Positions 1-5,933 of a stretch of DNA of 8,682 nucleotides are shown in pieces. The stretch is from JAGXLP01 sp042218715 (GTDB lineage: Bacteria; Bipolaricaulota; Bipolaricaulia; M55B111), in the NCBI GenBank assembly GCA_042218715.1, contig JBDGQU010000190.1, forward strand, positions 1-8,682, given 5' to 3'. Every line of letters starts with the position of its first letter. The stretch's first letter is position 1. Below the pieces are notes generated by a model that was not told the DNA's origin, made no database searches, and saw nothing but the letters and a program-made list of their open reading frames with translations. The position numbers and the translations under genes were made by a program.

Positions 1-107
1 CTTCGCAAAGACTGGCAAATAATTAAATGGACCCAAATTCAGCGATTCTTCCCGGGGATTGGAAATCATATTTTGACTAGGAACCAATTTTGCCAGAAAG
101 AGTTGGT

Positions 108-227
108 CCAGCACCCAGATGAGAAATGTAACTTGGAAATATAATCTACGGTTAAGCGGGACAGGTAGCCTTACCGGAGGGAAGTCAAAGACCTTGAACC
201 AGGTTTCGGAGCTCATCTGGGTGCTGG
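108..227. repeat. Perfect 16-bp inverted repeat enclosing sub-hairpins
   Basis: The left arm 108-123 (ccagcacccagatgag) is the exact reverse complement of the right arm 212-227, with 88 bases between. Inside are a 4-bp hairpin at 164-175 (ggta, four-base loop, tacc) and a hairpin at 189-206 of about 6 bp with a six-base loop. A competing hairpin just upstream, 80-87 with 103-109, shares bases 108-109 with the left arm. A helix this long with nested small hairpins looks more like folded RNA than a protein-binding operator. Confidence 0.75.
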
Positions 228-458
228 TTAAAAGTTTTGGAAGAGCGACTTGATTTACCACTTTAGATATTACCCAATGGGTGAAGATAACTAAGTTTCT
301 CAAATAGCAGGGATATTTCCTTGAAAACTGAGTTAGGATTTGGTCTTAAGGGAGAGAATCGCACAACTTAGGATTGAATCTTTCCCAAAAGCTATACCGG
401 GATTTTTTGGTAAAGTTAGAAATAACGCTATAAATCAAGGGTAAGGGGGGAGAAATTT

Positions 459-524
459 GACTCTAATGAGGTAAACCACTTATAGGATTAATAGTTCACC
501 TCAGTCCCTTCACTATTATGAAGG
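459..524. repeat. Two adjacent hairpins
   Basis: The first hairpin pairs 467-476 with 494-503, nine of ten positions complementary with one A-C mismatch. It is extended by gac/gtc (459-461/504-506) across a five-base bulge and has a 17-base loop. The second follows at once: 507-512 (ccttca) pairs perfectly with 519-524 around a six-base loop. Neither is followed by a T-tract on either strand, so they do not look like terminators. Confidence 0.55.
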
Positions 525-540
525 CAAGGCGAGTATCATG

Positions 541-573
541 AAAAGCAACTTAATTTTATCGTTTATCCCCACT
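541..573 (+). repeat. Copy 1 of an imperfect intergenic repeat (partner at 8646-8677)
   Basis: The stretch from aaaagcaactt onward matches 8646-8677 at about 25 of 32 positions with one gap. Here it runs straight into the 568-608 hairpin. Shorter relatives of its core occur near 244-256 and 645-657. Both main copies lie outside genes. AT-rich composition makes some chance similarity likely. Confidence 0.3.
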
Positions 574-608
574 TCCACTTGCCCGGCTGCCAGGTAAGTG
601 GAAGTGGG
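568..608 (-). terminator. Strong hairpin 3' of rsmD, possible terminator without T-tract
   Basis: Arms 568-580 and 596-608 pair perfectly over 13 bp, and the stem can extend by three more pairs (581-583/593-595), leaving a nine-base loop. The hairpin lies about 50 bases beyond the rsmD stop codon on the minus strand, a normal place for a terminator. The bases after it on the minus strand (gataaacgataaaatt) do not form a T-tract, and the plus-strand flank is A-rich. It may instead be a transcript-end stabiliser or part of a structured RNA. The hairpin is certain; the terminator role is weak. Confidence 0.4.
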
Positions 609-656
609 AAAATAACGGTCGAAATATTAAGTACGACTGGGGTGAAAGAACTTAAT

Positions 657-1211
657 TCAAGGTTTTCTCCGATAAATTACCAGCTTCGACTGACCGTAGG
701 TCCGAGAAGTTACCATCTCCAGACCCCCAAACTTGTCCTCTAACTCATTCTTGAAAAAAACTTCTACCCCAACTATCCCCCATTTTCTAACCACCTTATT
801 GCCGCCAAGTCTATTTAAAGTTTGGACTGTTAAGCCTTTCTGGTAAGGGGGACCTAAGAATACTATATCGAACCTTCTGTCCCGTCCCTCAAATTTATCT
901 ATAGCCCTGGAGGCATCCAATTCGTACAACCTAGTAACTTGTTGATAGCCAAGCTTCTCAATGTTCTTTCCGATAAGTTTCACGGACTCCGGTAAATTAT
1001 CGACAAAAGTGGCGTGGTCAGCGCCTCTGGACAGTGCCTCAAGCCCCACTCCCCCGGTTCCCGCAAATAGGTCCAGAAACCGACTCCCCTCAACCACGTT
1101 TTGAAGTATGTCAAAAAGAGATTTTCTTACAGAGTGTCGCATGGGCCGAACTTCCTCGGGTCCGGGTCCGAATATCTTATGGCCTTTCTTTTCTCCGCTA
1201 ATAATTTTCAT
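657..1211 (-). CDS. RsmD-like 16S rRNA (guanine-N2)-methyltransferase, altered motif IV
   Basis: RsmD transfers a methyl group from S-adenosylmethionine to a guanine of 16S rRNA (G966 in E. coli) during small-subunit assembly. The 184-residue protein starts with the family-typical MKIISGEKKG. Motif I, which binds SAM, is DLFAGTGGVGLEALSRGA at residues 47-64. Motif IV, normally D/N-PP-Y/F, reads GPPY at 120-123; the codon is GGT where GAT would give Asp. The segment usually like RPTTDRVREALF reads RPMRHSVRKSLF (22-33). I start at 1211 rather than at an in-frame ATG at 1259 because GGTGAG (1216-1221) lies four bases upstream, the family begins here, and a possible promoter overlaps the longer start. 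The protein is basic, which fits RNA binding. The frame is intact, so it is either divergent or losing activity. Family assignment is secure; activity is doubtful. Confidence 0.85.
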   Translation of the reverse strand: MKIISGEKKGHKIFGPGPEEVRPMRHSVRKSLFDILQNVVEGSRFLDLFAGTGGVGLEALSRGADHATFVDNLPESVKLIGKNIEKLGYQQVTRLYELDASRAIDKFEGRDRRFDIVFLGPPYQKGLTVQTLNRLGGNKVVRKWGIVGVEVFFKNELEDKFGGLEMVTSRTYGQSKLVIYRRKP

Positions 1212-1259
1212 ACTTCTCACCATTTTTTTATAAGGTTGACGGATAACACCTACCCCCAT

Positions 1260-1288
1260 ACTATCTTATACCGGTTGATGGATATCAA
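1260..1288 (-). promoter_or_regulatory. Possible sigma-70-type promoter for rsmD
   Basis: On the minus strand TTGATA (1283-1288) and GATAGT (1260-1265) are separated by 17 bases and match the consensus boxes at five and four of six positions. Transcription would begin near 1253, about 40 bases upstream of the preferred rsmD start. In AT-rich DNA such matches arise easily by chance. Confidence 0.3.
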
Positions 1289-1352
1289 ATTTTGTGGATC
1301 CAAATTTCGGTGTTTTCCCTTTAACTTGAAAAACCTCCGAGTCAAGAACCCC

Positions 1353-1368
1353 GCCCCCAGGGTGGGGC
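1353..1368. repeat. Small GC hairpin sharing a 9-mer with the hairpin at 1437-1478
   Basis: gcccc (1353-1357) pairs with ggggc (1364-1368) around a six-base loop. The nine bases cccccaggg at 1354-1362 recur exactly at 1447-1455, at the start of the next GC-rich hairpin. The bases AGGGTGG inside it recall part of the T-box motif, but the following bases do not match. Confidence 0.4.
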
Positions 1369-1436
1369 ATATAAAAAGACAATGGTAGAGTTAATCTCGG
1401 GTTTGAAAAACGAAAGATTGATCCAGCACTCAAAAC

Positions 1437-1478
1437 AGCCGATTCACCCCCAGGGCAAGCCCTGGGGTATTCTCGGCT
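1437..1478. terminator. Two-part hairpin, terminator-like, between divergent genes
   Basis: agccga (1437-1442) pairs with tcggct (1473-1478). Inside, an 8-bp GC-rich stem, 1448-1455 with 1460-1467, closes a CAAG loop, and five-base internal loops separate the two stems. On the plus strand aatttt follows, on the minus strand gtttt, so both directions have a short T-run. It lies 186 bases before the HAD hydrolase start and points away from the body of both flanking genes. It would therefore be an attenuator in the operon leader or the end of an unannotated small RNA. The structure is clear; the function is inferred. Confidence 0.45.
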
Positions 1479-1663
1479 AATTTTGGCAGTATATTCCCTG
1501 GATACGGCAAAAACGAATTACTTTGGGGAGCGATAGTCGGCGAACTAAGGAGCTTTATTCCTGAAAATTTCCAGGATGACTGATTGAATAAATCGGAGAG
1601 GATCGCTGTTGATTGGTGTCTTTAATAACGAAGTATTCAATAAATTTTCCAAGAGGTATCTAA

Positions 1664-2407
1664 ATGGTAACAATTAAATCCCTAACCACGTTAATATTTG
1701 ACCTTGACGGTACTCTTTGCAGGTACAAAACGGACCTCGAAGACGGGTTGTTGGAAACATTCGCCCGAGAAGACGCTAAAGATTTACCTTTCACGGCGGA
1801 AGACTACCAAGAAGAATTCGGGGTGGAGTTCGACAAAGCAATCGATGGTAAGGTCGATCATCCCGAATTAGAGTTTAGAACGAGAATATTTTTTAACCTG
1901 TTAAAGGACAGAAATTACAACAAAGAAGAAATTATCGATCTCGGTAAGGAATTCACCATAATTAGGGAAGGTTCGTTATCCCTGTACGAGGACGTGCCGG
2001 AGTTAGTTAAGAAACTAGCAGGTAAGTTCAAGCTGGGCCTGCTTACAAATGGTCCCTCGGACCTGCAGCGAAGGAAAATAGACGTGCTGGGAATCGAGAG
2101 CTGGTTCGACGAAATAATTGTAAGTGGAGAACATGGCTTAGCAAAGCCGGATCCCAGGATTTTTCATATAGCTCTGGAGAATCTGGGCTGCAGTCGAGAA
2201 GAATCGGTGTATATTGGTAATTCACTTAAATACGACGTCCTGGGCGCAAATAACGCAGGTATACCGGTAATATGGAAAAAGGATGGAGTAGAAGAAACCG
2301 AAGTCGAGCAGGCAACACCCAGTTTGGTAATAAACGACCTAAAAGATCTGTTCAACGGTGGGAGGGTTTTTAGTTTGCCAGAAGAAGATAGGAGCATAGA
2401 ATCATGA
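1664..2407 (+). CDS. HAD superfamily hydrolase (subfamily IA), probable phosphatase
   Basis: This is a soluble 247-residue phosphatase-type enzyme working through a phospho-aspartate intermediate with Mg2+. Motif I is FDLDGT, with nucleophile D13 and acid/base D15. Motif II is LLTNG (T128). Motif III is K161 in LAKPDP. Motif IV is GNSLKYD (185-191), keeping D191 but with N186 where many relatives have Asp. Residues 20-110 form the helical C1-type cap typical of subfamily IA. The level of similarity seen fits phosphoglycolate phosphatase-like and YjjG-like nucleotidases, but the sequence alone does not name a substrate. ATG 1664 is supported by AGAGGT (1652-1657) six bases upstream. It is the first gene of the operon; its stop overlaps the next start in ATGA. 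Confidence 0.85.
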   Translation: MVTIKSLTTLIFDLDGTLCRYKTDLEDGLLETFAREDAKDLPFTAEDYQEEFGVEFDKAIDGKVDHPELEFRTRIFFNLLKDRNYNKEEIIDLGKEFTIIREGSLSLYEDVPELVKKLAGKFKLGLLTNGPSDLQRRKIDVLGIESWFDEIIVSGEHGLAKPDPRIFHIALENLGCSREESVYIGNSLKYDVLGANNAGIPVIWKKDGVEETEVEQATPSLVINDLKDLFNGGRVFSLPEEDRSIES

Positions 2408-3762
2408 AGAAACGAGACGTGTTGTTGATCGGAGCCGGGCCAGCCGGTTTGTTCGGAGCCAGTAAATTTATCGGCGACAATCTCGATATTACTATTCTGG
2501 AAAGAGGTAAAGCCCCTCAGGAACGAGAAAGCATAACTTACGGAGTCGGGGGAGCAGGAGCGTTTTCCGACGGAAAACTAAACTTGACTCCCAACATCGG
2601 AGGGGACCCTACTACTTTTAACAGAAAAGGCAAAGAACTGTTACCGTATATCGACGAAATAGATCGTTTATTCGCGGACTTCGGCGGGGGAAGCACTTAC
2701 TCCGGAGAATCCCAATCGGGACTCCAGGAACTTAAAAAAAAGGCCGGTAAATACGGCATCGAATTCATCCCCGGTAAGCAGAGACATATAGGAACAAAGA
2801 AGATTCGAGAGGTAATAGATAACTTCTACCAGCACCTGGAAAAGCAAGGAATCGAAGTGGACCTAGAAACAAAGGTAGAAGATATAGATTACGACGGCGA
2901 CGAGTATACCTTAACTACGACCGAAGATGACTACGTAGCACCATATATAATTGCCGCTCCGGGGCGCTCAGGTGCTTACTGGTTGAGAGAAGTCGCAAAT
3001 TCCCTGGGTATTCAAACTAAATACGGGCCAATCGACGTCGGAGTTAGAGTCGAATTTCCGGCAGAGATATATCAACCGATAGAAGAAGTAATGTACGATG
3101 CCAAATTCCGGTTGAGGACAGAAACTTATGACGACATGGTCCGGACATTTTGCACGAACCCCCGCGGGTTCGTCGTTAAGGAGCCCTACGAGGACTTTAC
3201 TTTAATCAACGGCCACGCCGAGAACTCTAACGAGTCTGAAGTCACAAACTTTGCCCTGCTTTCCCGGATAACCCTGACGGACCCCGTAGAGGACACTACA
3301 GAATACGGCCGATCAATCGCAAAACTGGCAAATACACTCGGGGGTGGCAAGCCGATACTTCAGCGACTCAAGGACCTACAGAACGGTCGGAGGTCGACCG
3401 AAAAGAGAGTTTCACGCGTTCCCTACAGCCCGACTCTCTCCGACTATACCCCGGGCGATATCTCAATGGCTCTGCCGGATAGAGTTACCGTAAATCTAAT
3501 AGAGGGGCTGGAAAGGCTAAATAACATAATAGAGGGGGTCACGTCGGACAACACTTTACTCTATGCCCCCGAGATCAAATTTTACGACACAAAATACGAG
3601 GTCACGAGAGACCTCGAGACCCAGCTGGACGGTTTTTACGTTGCCGGTGATGCGTCAGGTCATTCACGGGGAATAGTTTACTCGGCGATAACGGGAATGA
3701 TCGCCGCGGAAGGAATCAAAAACAGGCTGATAAACAAGAACAGCCAGAATGAGGAAGAATAA
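2404..3762 (+). CDS. FAD-dependent oxidoreductase, COG2509-type
   Basis: This is a predicted flavoprotein of 452 residues belonging to the uncharacterised FAD-dependent dehydrogenases. The N-terminal dinucleotide-binding fold has GAGPAG at 10-15, with an acidic residue ending the second strand (LER, 32-34). The signature GVGGAGAFSDGKL is at 47-59. A second FAD-contacting segment near the C-terminus reads VAGDASGHSRGIVYSAITG (413-431). An N-terminal extension present in many bacterial members is absent, and the middle segment FCTNPRG (249-255) has one Cys where I recall two in many relatives. It has no membrane segment or signal peptide. Start and preceding stop overlap (ATGA), with GGAG at 2391-2394, implying translational coupling. 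Its electron partners and substrate are unknown; a geranylgeranyl reductase-like role is possible but unsupported. Confidence 0.8.
   Translation: MKKRDVLLIGAGPAGLFGASKFIGDNLDITILERGKAPQERESITYGVGGAGAFSDGKLNLTPNIGGDPTTFNRKGKELLPYIDEIDRLFADFGGGSTYSGESQSGLQELKKKAGKYGIEFIPGKQRHIGTKKIREVIDNFYQHLEKQGIEVDLETKVEDIDYDGDEYTLTTTEDDYVAPYIIAAPGRSGAYWLREVANSLGIQTKYGPIDVGVRVEFPAEIYQPIEEVMYDAKFRLRTETYDDMVRTFCTNPRGFVVKEPYEDFTLINGHAENSNESEVTNFALLSRITLTDPVEDTTEYGRSIAKLANTLGGGKPILQRLKDLQNGRRSTEKRVSRVPYSPTLSDYTPGDISMALPDRVTVNLIEGLERLNNIIEGVTSDNTLLYAPEIKFYDTKYEVTRDLETQLDGFYVAGDASGHSRGIVYSAITGMIAAEGIKNRLINKNSQNEEE
3751..3757 (+). promoter_or_regulatory. Ribosome binding site deciding the gltX start
   Basis: GAGGAAG lies inside the last codons of the flavoprotein gene and six bases before ATG 3764. 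It follows the upstream in-frame ATG at 3749, so it can serve only the 3764 start. The flavoprotein stop (3760-3762) and this start are one base apart, which suits coupled translation. Confidence 0.7.
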
Positions 3763-3763
3763 T

Positions 3764-5071
3764 ATGCCGGAAAGAGTAAGGTTCGCTCCTTCACCAACAG
3801 GTCATCTTCACGTCGGGGGAGCTAGGACTGCGTTATTCAATTGGTTATTCGCCAGAGGTGAGGGGGGAGATTACATCTTAAGGATAGAGGACACCGATCA
3901 GACAAGGTCCACGGAAAGATCAATCGACCAGATCAAAGATTCCCTTTCCTGGCTGGGCCTTACCTGGGATGAATACTACCGTCAAACAGAAAGATCAGAA
4001 AACTACGAGGAAAAAGCCGAACTGCTTCTGAGCCGTGACAGCGTATACGAAAAGGAAGGAGCTCTCTGGTTCCGAATCCCAAAGGAGGAATCAGTTATTG
4101 TCGAGGATTTGGTGTTAGGGAGTGTAAAATACGAGACGGAAGATTTAAAAGATTTCGTTATCAGGCGATCAGACGGCACTTTTACTTATAACTTCGCCTG
4201 TACGGTAGACGATACGGAGATGGATATAACCCACGTTATGCGAGGCGATGACCACCTAAACAATACCCCCAAACAGATCCTGGTTTACAGGGCACTTGGA
4301 GTCGAGCCCCCGAGATTCGCTCATTTTCCGATGATCCTCGGGGAAGACCACAAGAGGTTAAGCAAACGACACGGGGCGACGTCCGTCCTGAATTACAAGA
4401 AAAAAGGGATCTTGCCCGAAGCACTGGTAAACTTTCTGGCAAGACTTGGTTGGTCCCACGGTGATCAAGAAATCTTCTCCCAAAGAGAACTAATAGAATT
4501 CTTTTCCCTCAACGACGTAGGCGAAAGTTCAGCCGTCTTCGACGAGGAGAAACTTCTCTGGATAAACCATCAATGGATGAAACGAAAGGATCCGGAAGAG
4601 CTAGGAAACCTGCTCAAAGAATTTCTCCTGGAGGAAACTTCTCTGACAAAAGATCGGCTAACAGAGCTTAACCAATCCCGACTAGCGAAACTGGCAAAGT
4701 ACTTTCGGGAGAGAAATAAAACCCTCAGGAAGCTGGCAGAATCCAGCAGTTTTGTTTTTTCGTCTGACCTTAACTACGACGAGACTCCGATCAAAGACCA
4801 CCTAACGGGGGAAAAAGCGGAACTCGTAAGGGAGCTCGTCAGTAAGTTAAAAGAAGTTCCCAAAGCTGACTTTCGGGCGGAAAAATTGGAAGAGATAACG
4901 CGAGAGTTCCTCTCCTCCCGAGATAAGGGACTTGGAGACATTGCTCAAGTCTGCCGGGTGGGTTTAACGGGCCGAGAAGTTTCTCCGGGTTTATTTATTA
5001 CCATGGAACTGATTGGTAAGGAAAAGGTAACCGATCGTCTCTCGCGGATAACCGAAATCGATCCAGGATAA
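3764..5071 (+). CDS. gltX: Glutamyl-tRNA synthetase, compact form
   Basis: GltX charges tRNA-Glu with glutamate using ATP in the cytoplasm. The class I signature HLHVGG is at 14-19, the KMSKS equivalent KRLSK at 197-201, and the acceptor-side motif RGDDHLNNTPKQ at 160-171. The all-helical anticodon-binding domain fills about 275-435. I start at 3764 because GAGGAAG (3751-3757) lies six bases upstream and the family begins at MPERVRFAPSP. An in-frame ATG at 3749 has no such site and adds only five residues. At 435 residues it is shorter than the usual 460-500. The loss is at about 88-100, where EEKAELLLSRD runs almost directly into ALWFRIP, omitting the segment that carries Zn-binding cysteines in some GltX proteins. 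Whether it also charges tRNA-Gln cannot be told here. It is the third gene of the operon. Confidence 0.93.
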   Translation: MPERVRFAPSPTGHLHVGGARTALFNWLFARGEGGDYILRIEDTDQTRSTERSIDQIKDSLSWLGLTWDEYYRQTERSENYEEKAELLLSRDSVYEKEGALWFRIPKEESVIVEDLVLGSVKYETEDLKDFVIRRSDGTFTYNFACTVDDTEMDITHVMRGDDHLNNTPKQILVYRALGVEPPRFAHFPMILGEDHKRLSKRHGATSVLNYKKKGILPEALVNFLARLGWSHGDQEIFSQRELIEFFSLNDVGESSAVFDEEKLLWINHQWMKRKDPEELGNLLKEFLLEETSLTKDRLTELNQSRLAKLAKYFRERNKTLRKLAESSSFVFSSDLNYDETPIKDHLTGEKAELVRELVSKLKEVPKADFRAEKLEEITREFLSSRDKGLGDIAQVCRVGLTGREVSPGLFITMELIGKEKVTDRLSRITEIDPG

Positions 5072-5077
5072 ATTACC

Positions 5078-5878
5078 GTGTTTCCTTACGCAGCTTTAGG
5101 GTTCATCCAGGGACTCACTGAATTTCTACCCATAAGTAGCTCGGGGCACCTGGTAATCTTTCAGCAAATTTTAGGCATGACGGGACTCAAAACTCTACCC
5201 GACAAAACTTTGCTCGACGCCTTGCTTCACTTCGGTACTTTGGTCAGCGTGTTATTTTTATTCAGAAGGAAAATTTGGGACTTAACTATCTCCCTGGTTA
5301 ACGGCCCCCGAGAAGAGAGGAAGTACTTAATCAACCTGATAATTGCAACCATTCCTATAGCAATTGCCGGACTCACTGCCAAAGGATGGATAGAGTCTAC
5401 CTTCAGCTCCACGAGAGTTACCGGAGCAGGTTTACTGATCACCGGTGCAGTTTTGTGGTCCCTCAGGTACGTCAAAAGGTCCGATAAAAAGATAGATGAC
5501 TTCAACTGGAGGGACTCAATAACAATAGGTCTGGCTCAGGTGGCTGCCCTGATACCAGGAATCTCGCGCAGCGGCGTCACGATTTCAGCAGGGCTAACAA
5601 ATAATCTGGACCCGGACTTCGCGGCGGAGTTCTCTTTTCTCCTGATGATTCCCGCAGTACTCGGAGCTAACGTTCTAAAGGTCGGGGAATTAATAGTCTC
5701 GTCCTCCAGCAGACCGATCGGGATCTGGGCTTATATCATTGGAACCGTCACTTCGGCAATTACAGGGATAATCGCAATAAAATTATTGCTCAAAATAATA
5801 AGGAAAGGTGAGCTAAGCGTCTTTGCTTATTACTGCCTGCCTCTGGGGGTGGCAGTAATTACCTGGTCTTTTTTCTAA
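5078..5878 (+). CDS. uppP: Undecaprenyl-diphosphatase (UppP/BacA)
   Basis: This integral membrane enzyme removes a phosphate from undecaprenyl diphosphate, regenerating the carrier lipid for peptidoglycan and other wall polymers. It also confers resistance to bacitracin in many bacteria. The catalytic E/Q-xxx-E motif is QGLTE (11-15), followed by SSSGH (20-24) with the conserved His. The second signature, PGISRSG, is at 160-166 with catalytic-site R164. Hydrophobic segments recur throughout, for example about 45-62, 85-100, 114-130, 183-203 and 217-240, as expected for this multi-spanning family. The length of 266 is normal. The start codon is GTG at 5078, six bases after the gltX stop, with AGGA at 5065-5068. 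The N-terminus is a few residues shorter than in many relatives. It is the last gene of the plus-strand operon. Confidence 0.95.
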   Translation: MFPYAALGFIQGLTEFLPISSSGHLVIFQQILGMTGLKTLPDKTLLDALLHFGTLVSVLFLFRRKIWDLTISLVNGPREERKYLINLIIATIPIAIAGLTAKGWIESTFSSTRVTGAGLLITGAVLWSLRYVKRSDKKIDDFNWRDSITIGLAQVAALIPGISRSGVTISAGLTNNLDPDFAAEFSFLLMIPAVLGANVLKVGELIVSSSSRPIGIWAYIIGTVTSAITGIIAIKLLLKIIRKGELSVFAYYCLPLGVAVITWSFF

Positions 5879-5933
5879 TAATGAGATATCTCCGTGACCA
5901 ACAAAGATAAGTAAAGGAAGGCTCTACTACCTA

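Larger units (their letters stand above)
80..610. ncRNA. Candidate structured noncoding RNA region, family unknown
   Basis: Seven potential stem-loops follow one another in about 530 bases that carry no reading frame of note. The strongest are the 16-bp helix 108-123/212-227, which encloses smaller hairpins, and the 13-bp helix 568-580/596-608. Between them lie a hairpin at 459-506 with a 10-bp arm interrupted by one A-C mismatch and a perfect 6-bp hairpin at 507-524. The plus strand has purine-rich single-stranded stretches such as 444-456, which mildly favours plus-strand transcription. That is only a hint. This could be one large RNA, several small ones, or the 3' untranslated region of the minus-strand rsmD. 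I recognise no known family. Confidence 0.3.
1..656. other. Gene-free stretch rich in inverted repeats
   Basis: I see no convincing protein gene in these 656 bases on either strand. Stop codons are frequent in all frames, and I found no tRNA or rRNA signature. I also looked for the hallmark sequences of RNase P RNA, tmRNA, SRP RNA, T-box and the common riboswitches, and found none. What it does hold is a series of inverted repeats: about 80-87/103-109, 108-123/212-227, 261-295 (imperfect), 350-357/379-386, 459-506, 507-524 and 568-608. Together these suggest structured RNA, but neither strand nor transcript ends can be fixed from sequence. A decayed gene is the alternative. Confidence 0.6.
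1289..1651. other. Gene-free region between divergent genes, with two GC-rich hairpins
   Basis: No protein or known RNA gene is visible between the rsmD promoter region and the HAD hydrolase ribosome binding site. It contains hairpins at 1353-1368 and 1437-1478 and a small one at 1559-1576 (tcctg/cagga). Bases 1337-1341 (ccgag) can also pair with 1396-1400. I found no convincing promoter for the plus-strand operon; the best match (TTGATT at 1609-1614, TATTCA at 1634-1639) has a poor 19-base spacer. The region may hold an operon leader or a small RNA gene. Confidence 0.5.

Noticed and set aside
1..10. cttcgcaaag is the exact reverse complement of 6499-6508
   Set aside because: A 10-base match across the window is only mildly unlikely, and nothing around either copy looks like a mobile element end.
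174..193. ggagggaagtc resembling the RNase P RNA segment GGAGGAAAGTCC
   Set aside because: None of the other conserved RNase P regions follows, and the match is short and imperfect.
538..597. A 19-residue reading frame (MKSNLILSF...) with weak upstream AAGG, ending inside the 568-608 hairpin
   Set aside because: It resembles a leader peptide by position, but it is too short, the binding site is poor and no regulated gene follows on the plus strand.
1212..1259. A 16-residue N-terminal extension of rsmD from ATG 1259
   Set aside because: The family begins at MKIISGE, a Shine-Dalgarno sequence serves 1211, and the possible promoter would put the transcript start beside the longer start.
1359..1372. 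AGGGTGG resembling the T-box core before an operon containing gltX
   Set aside because: The rest of the core (ACCGCG) is missing and I see no specifier stem; a seven-base match is not enough.
1101..1388. A 95-codon plus-strand reading frame over the rsmD start
   Set aside because: It is mostly antisense to rsmD, shows no domain or low-complexity logic, and has no good ribosome binding site.
5879..5933. A terminator for the converging uppP and phosphoesterase genes
   Set aside because: Only a 10-base palindrome (gagatatctc, 5883-5892) is present, without a stable stem-loop or T-tract.
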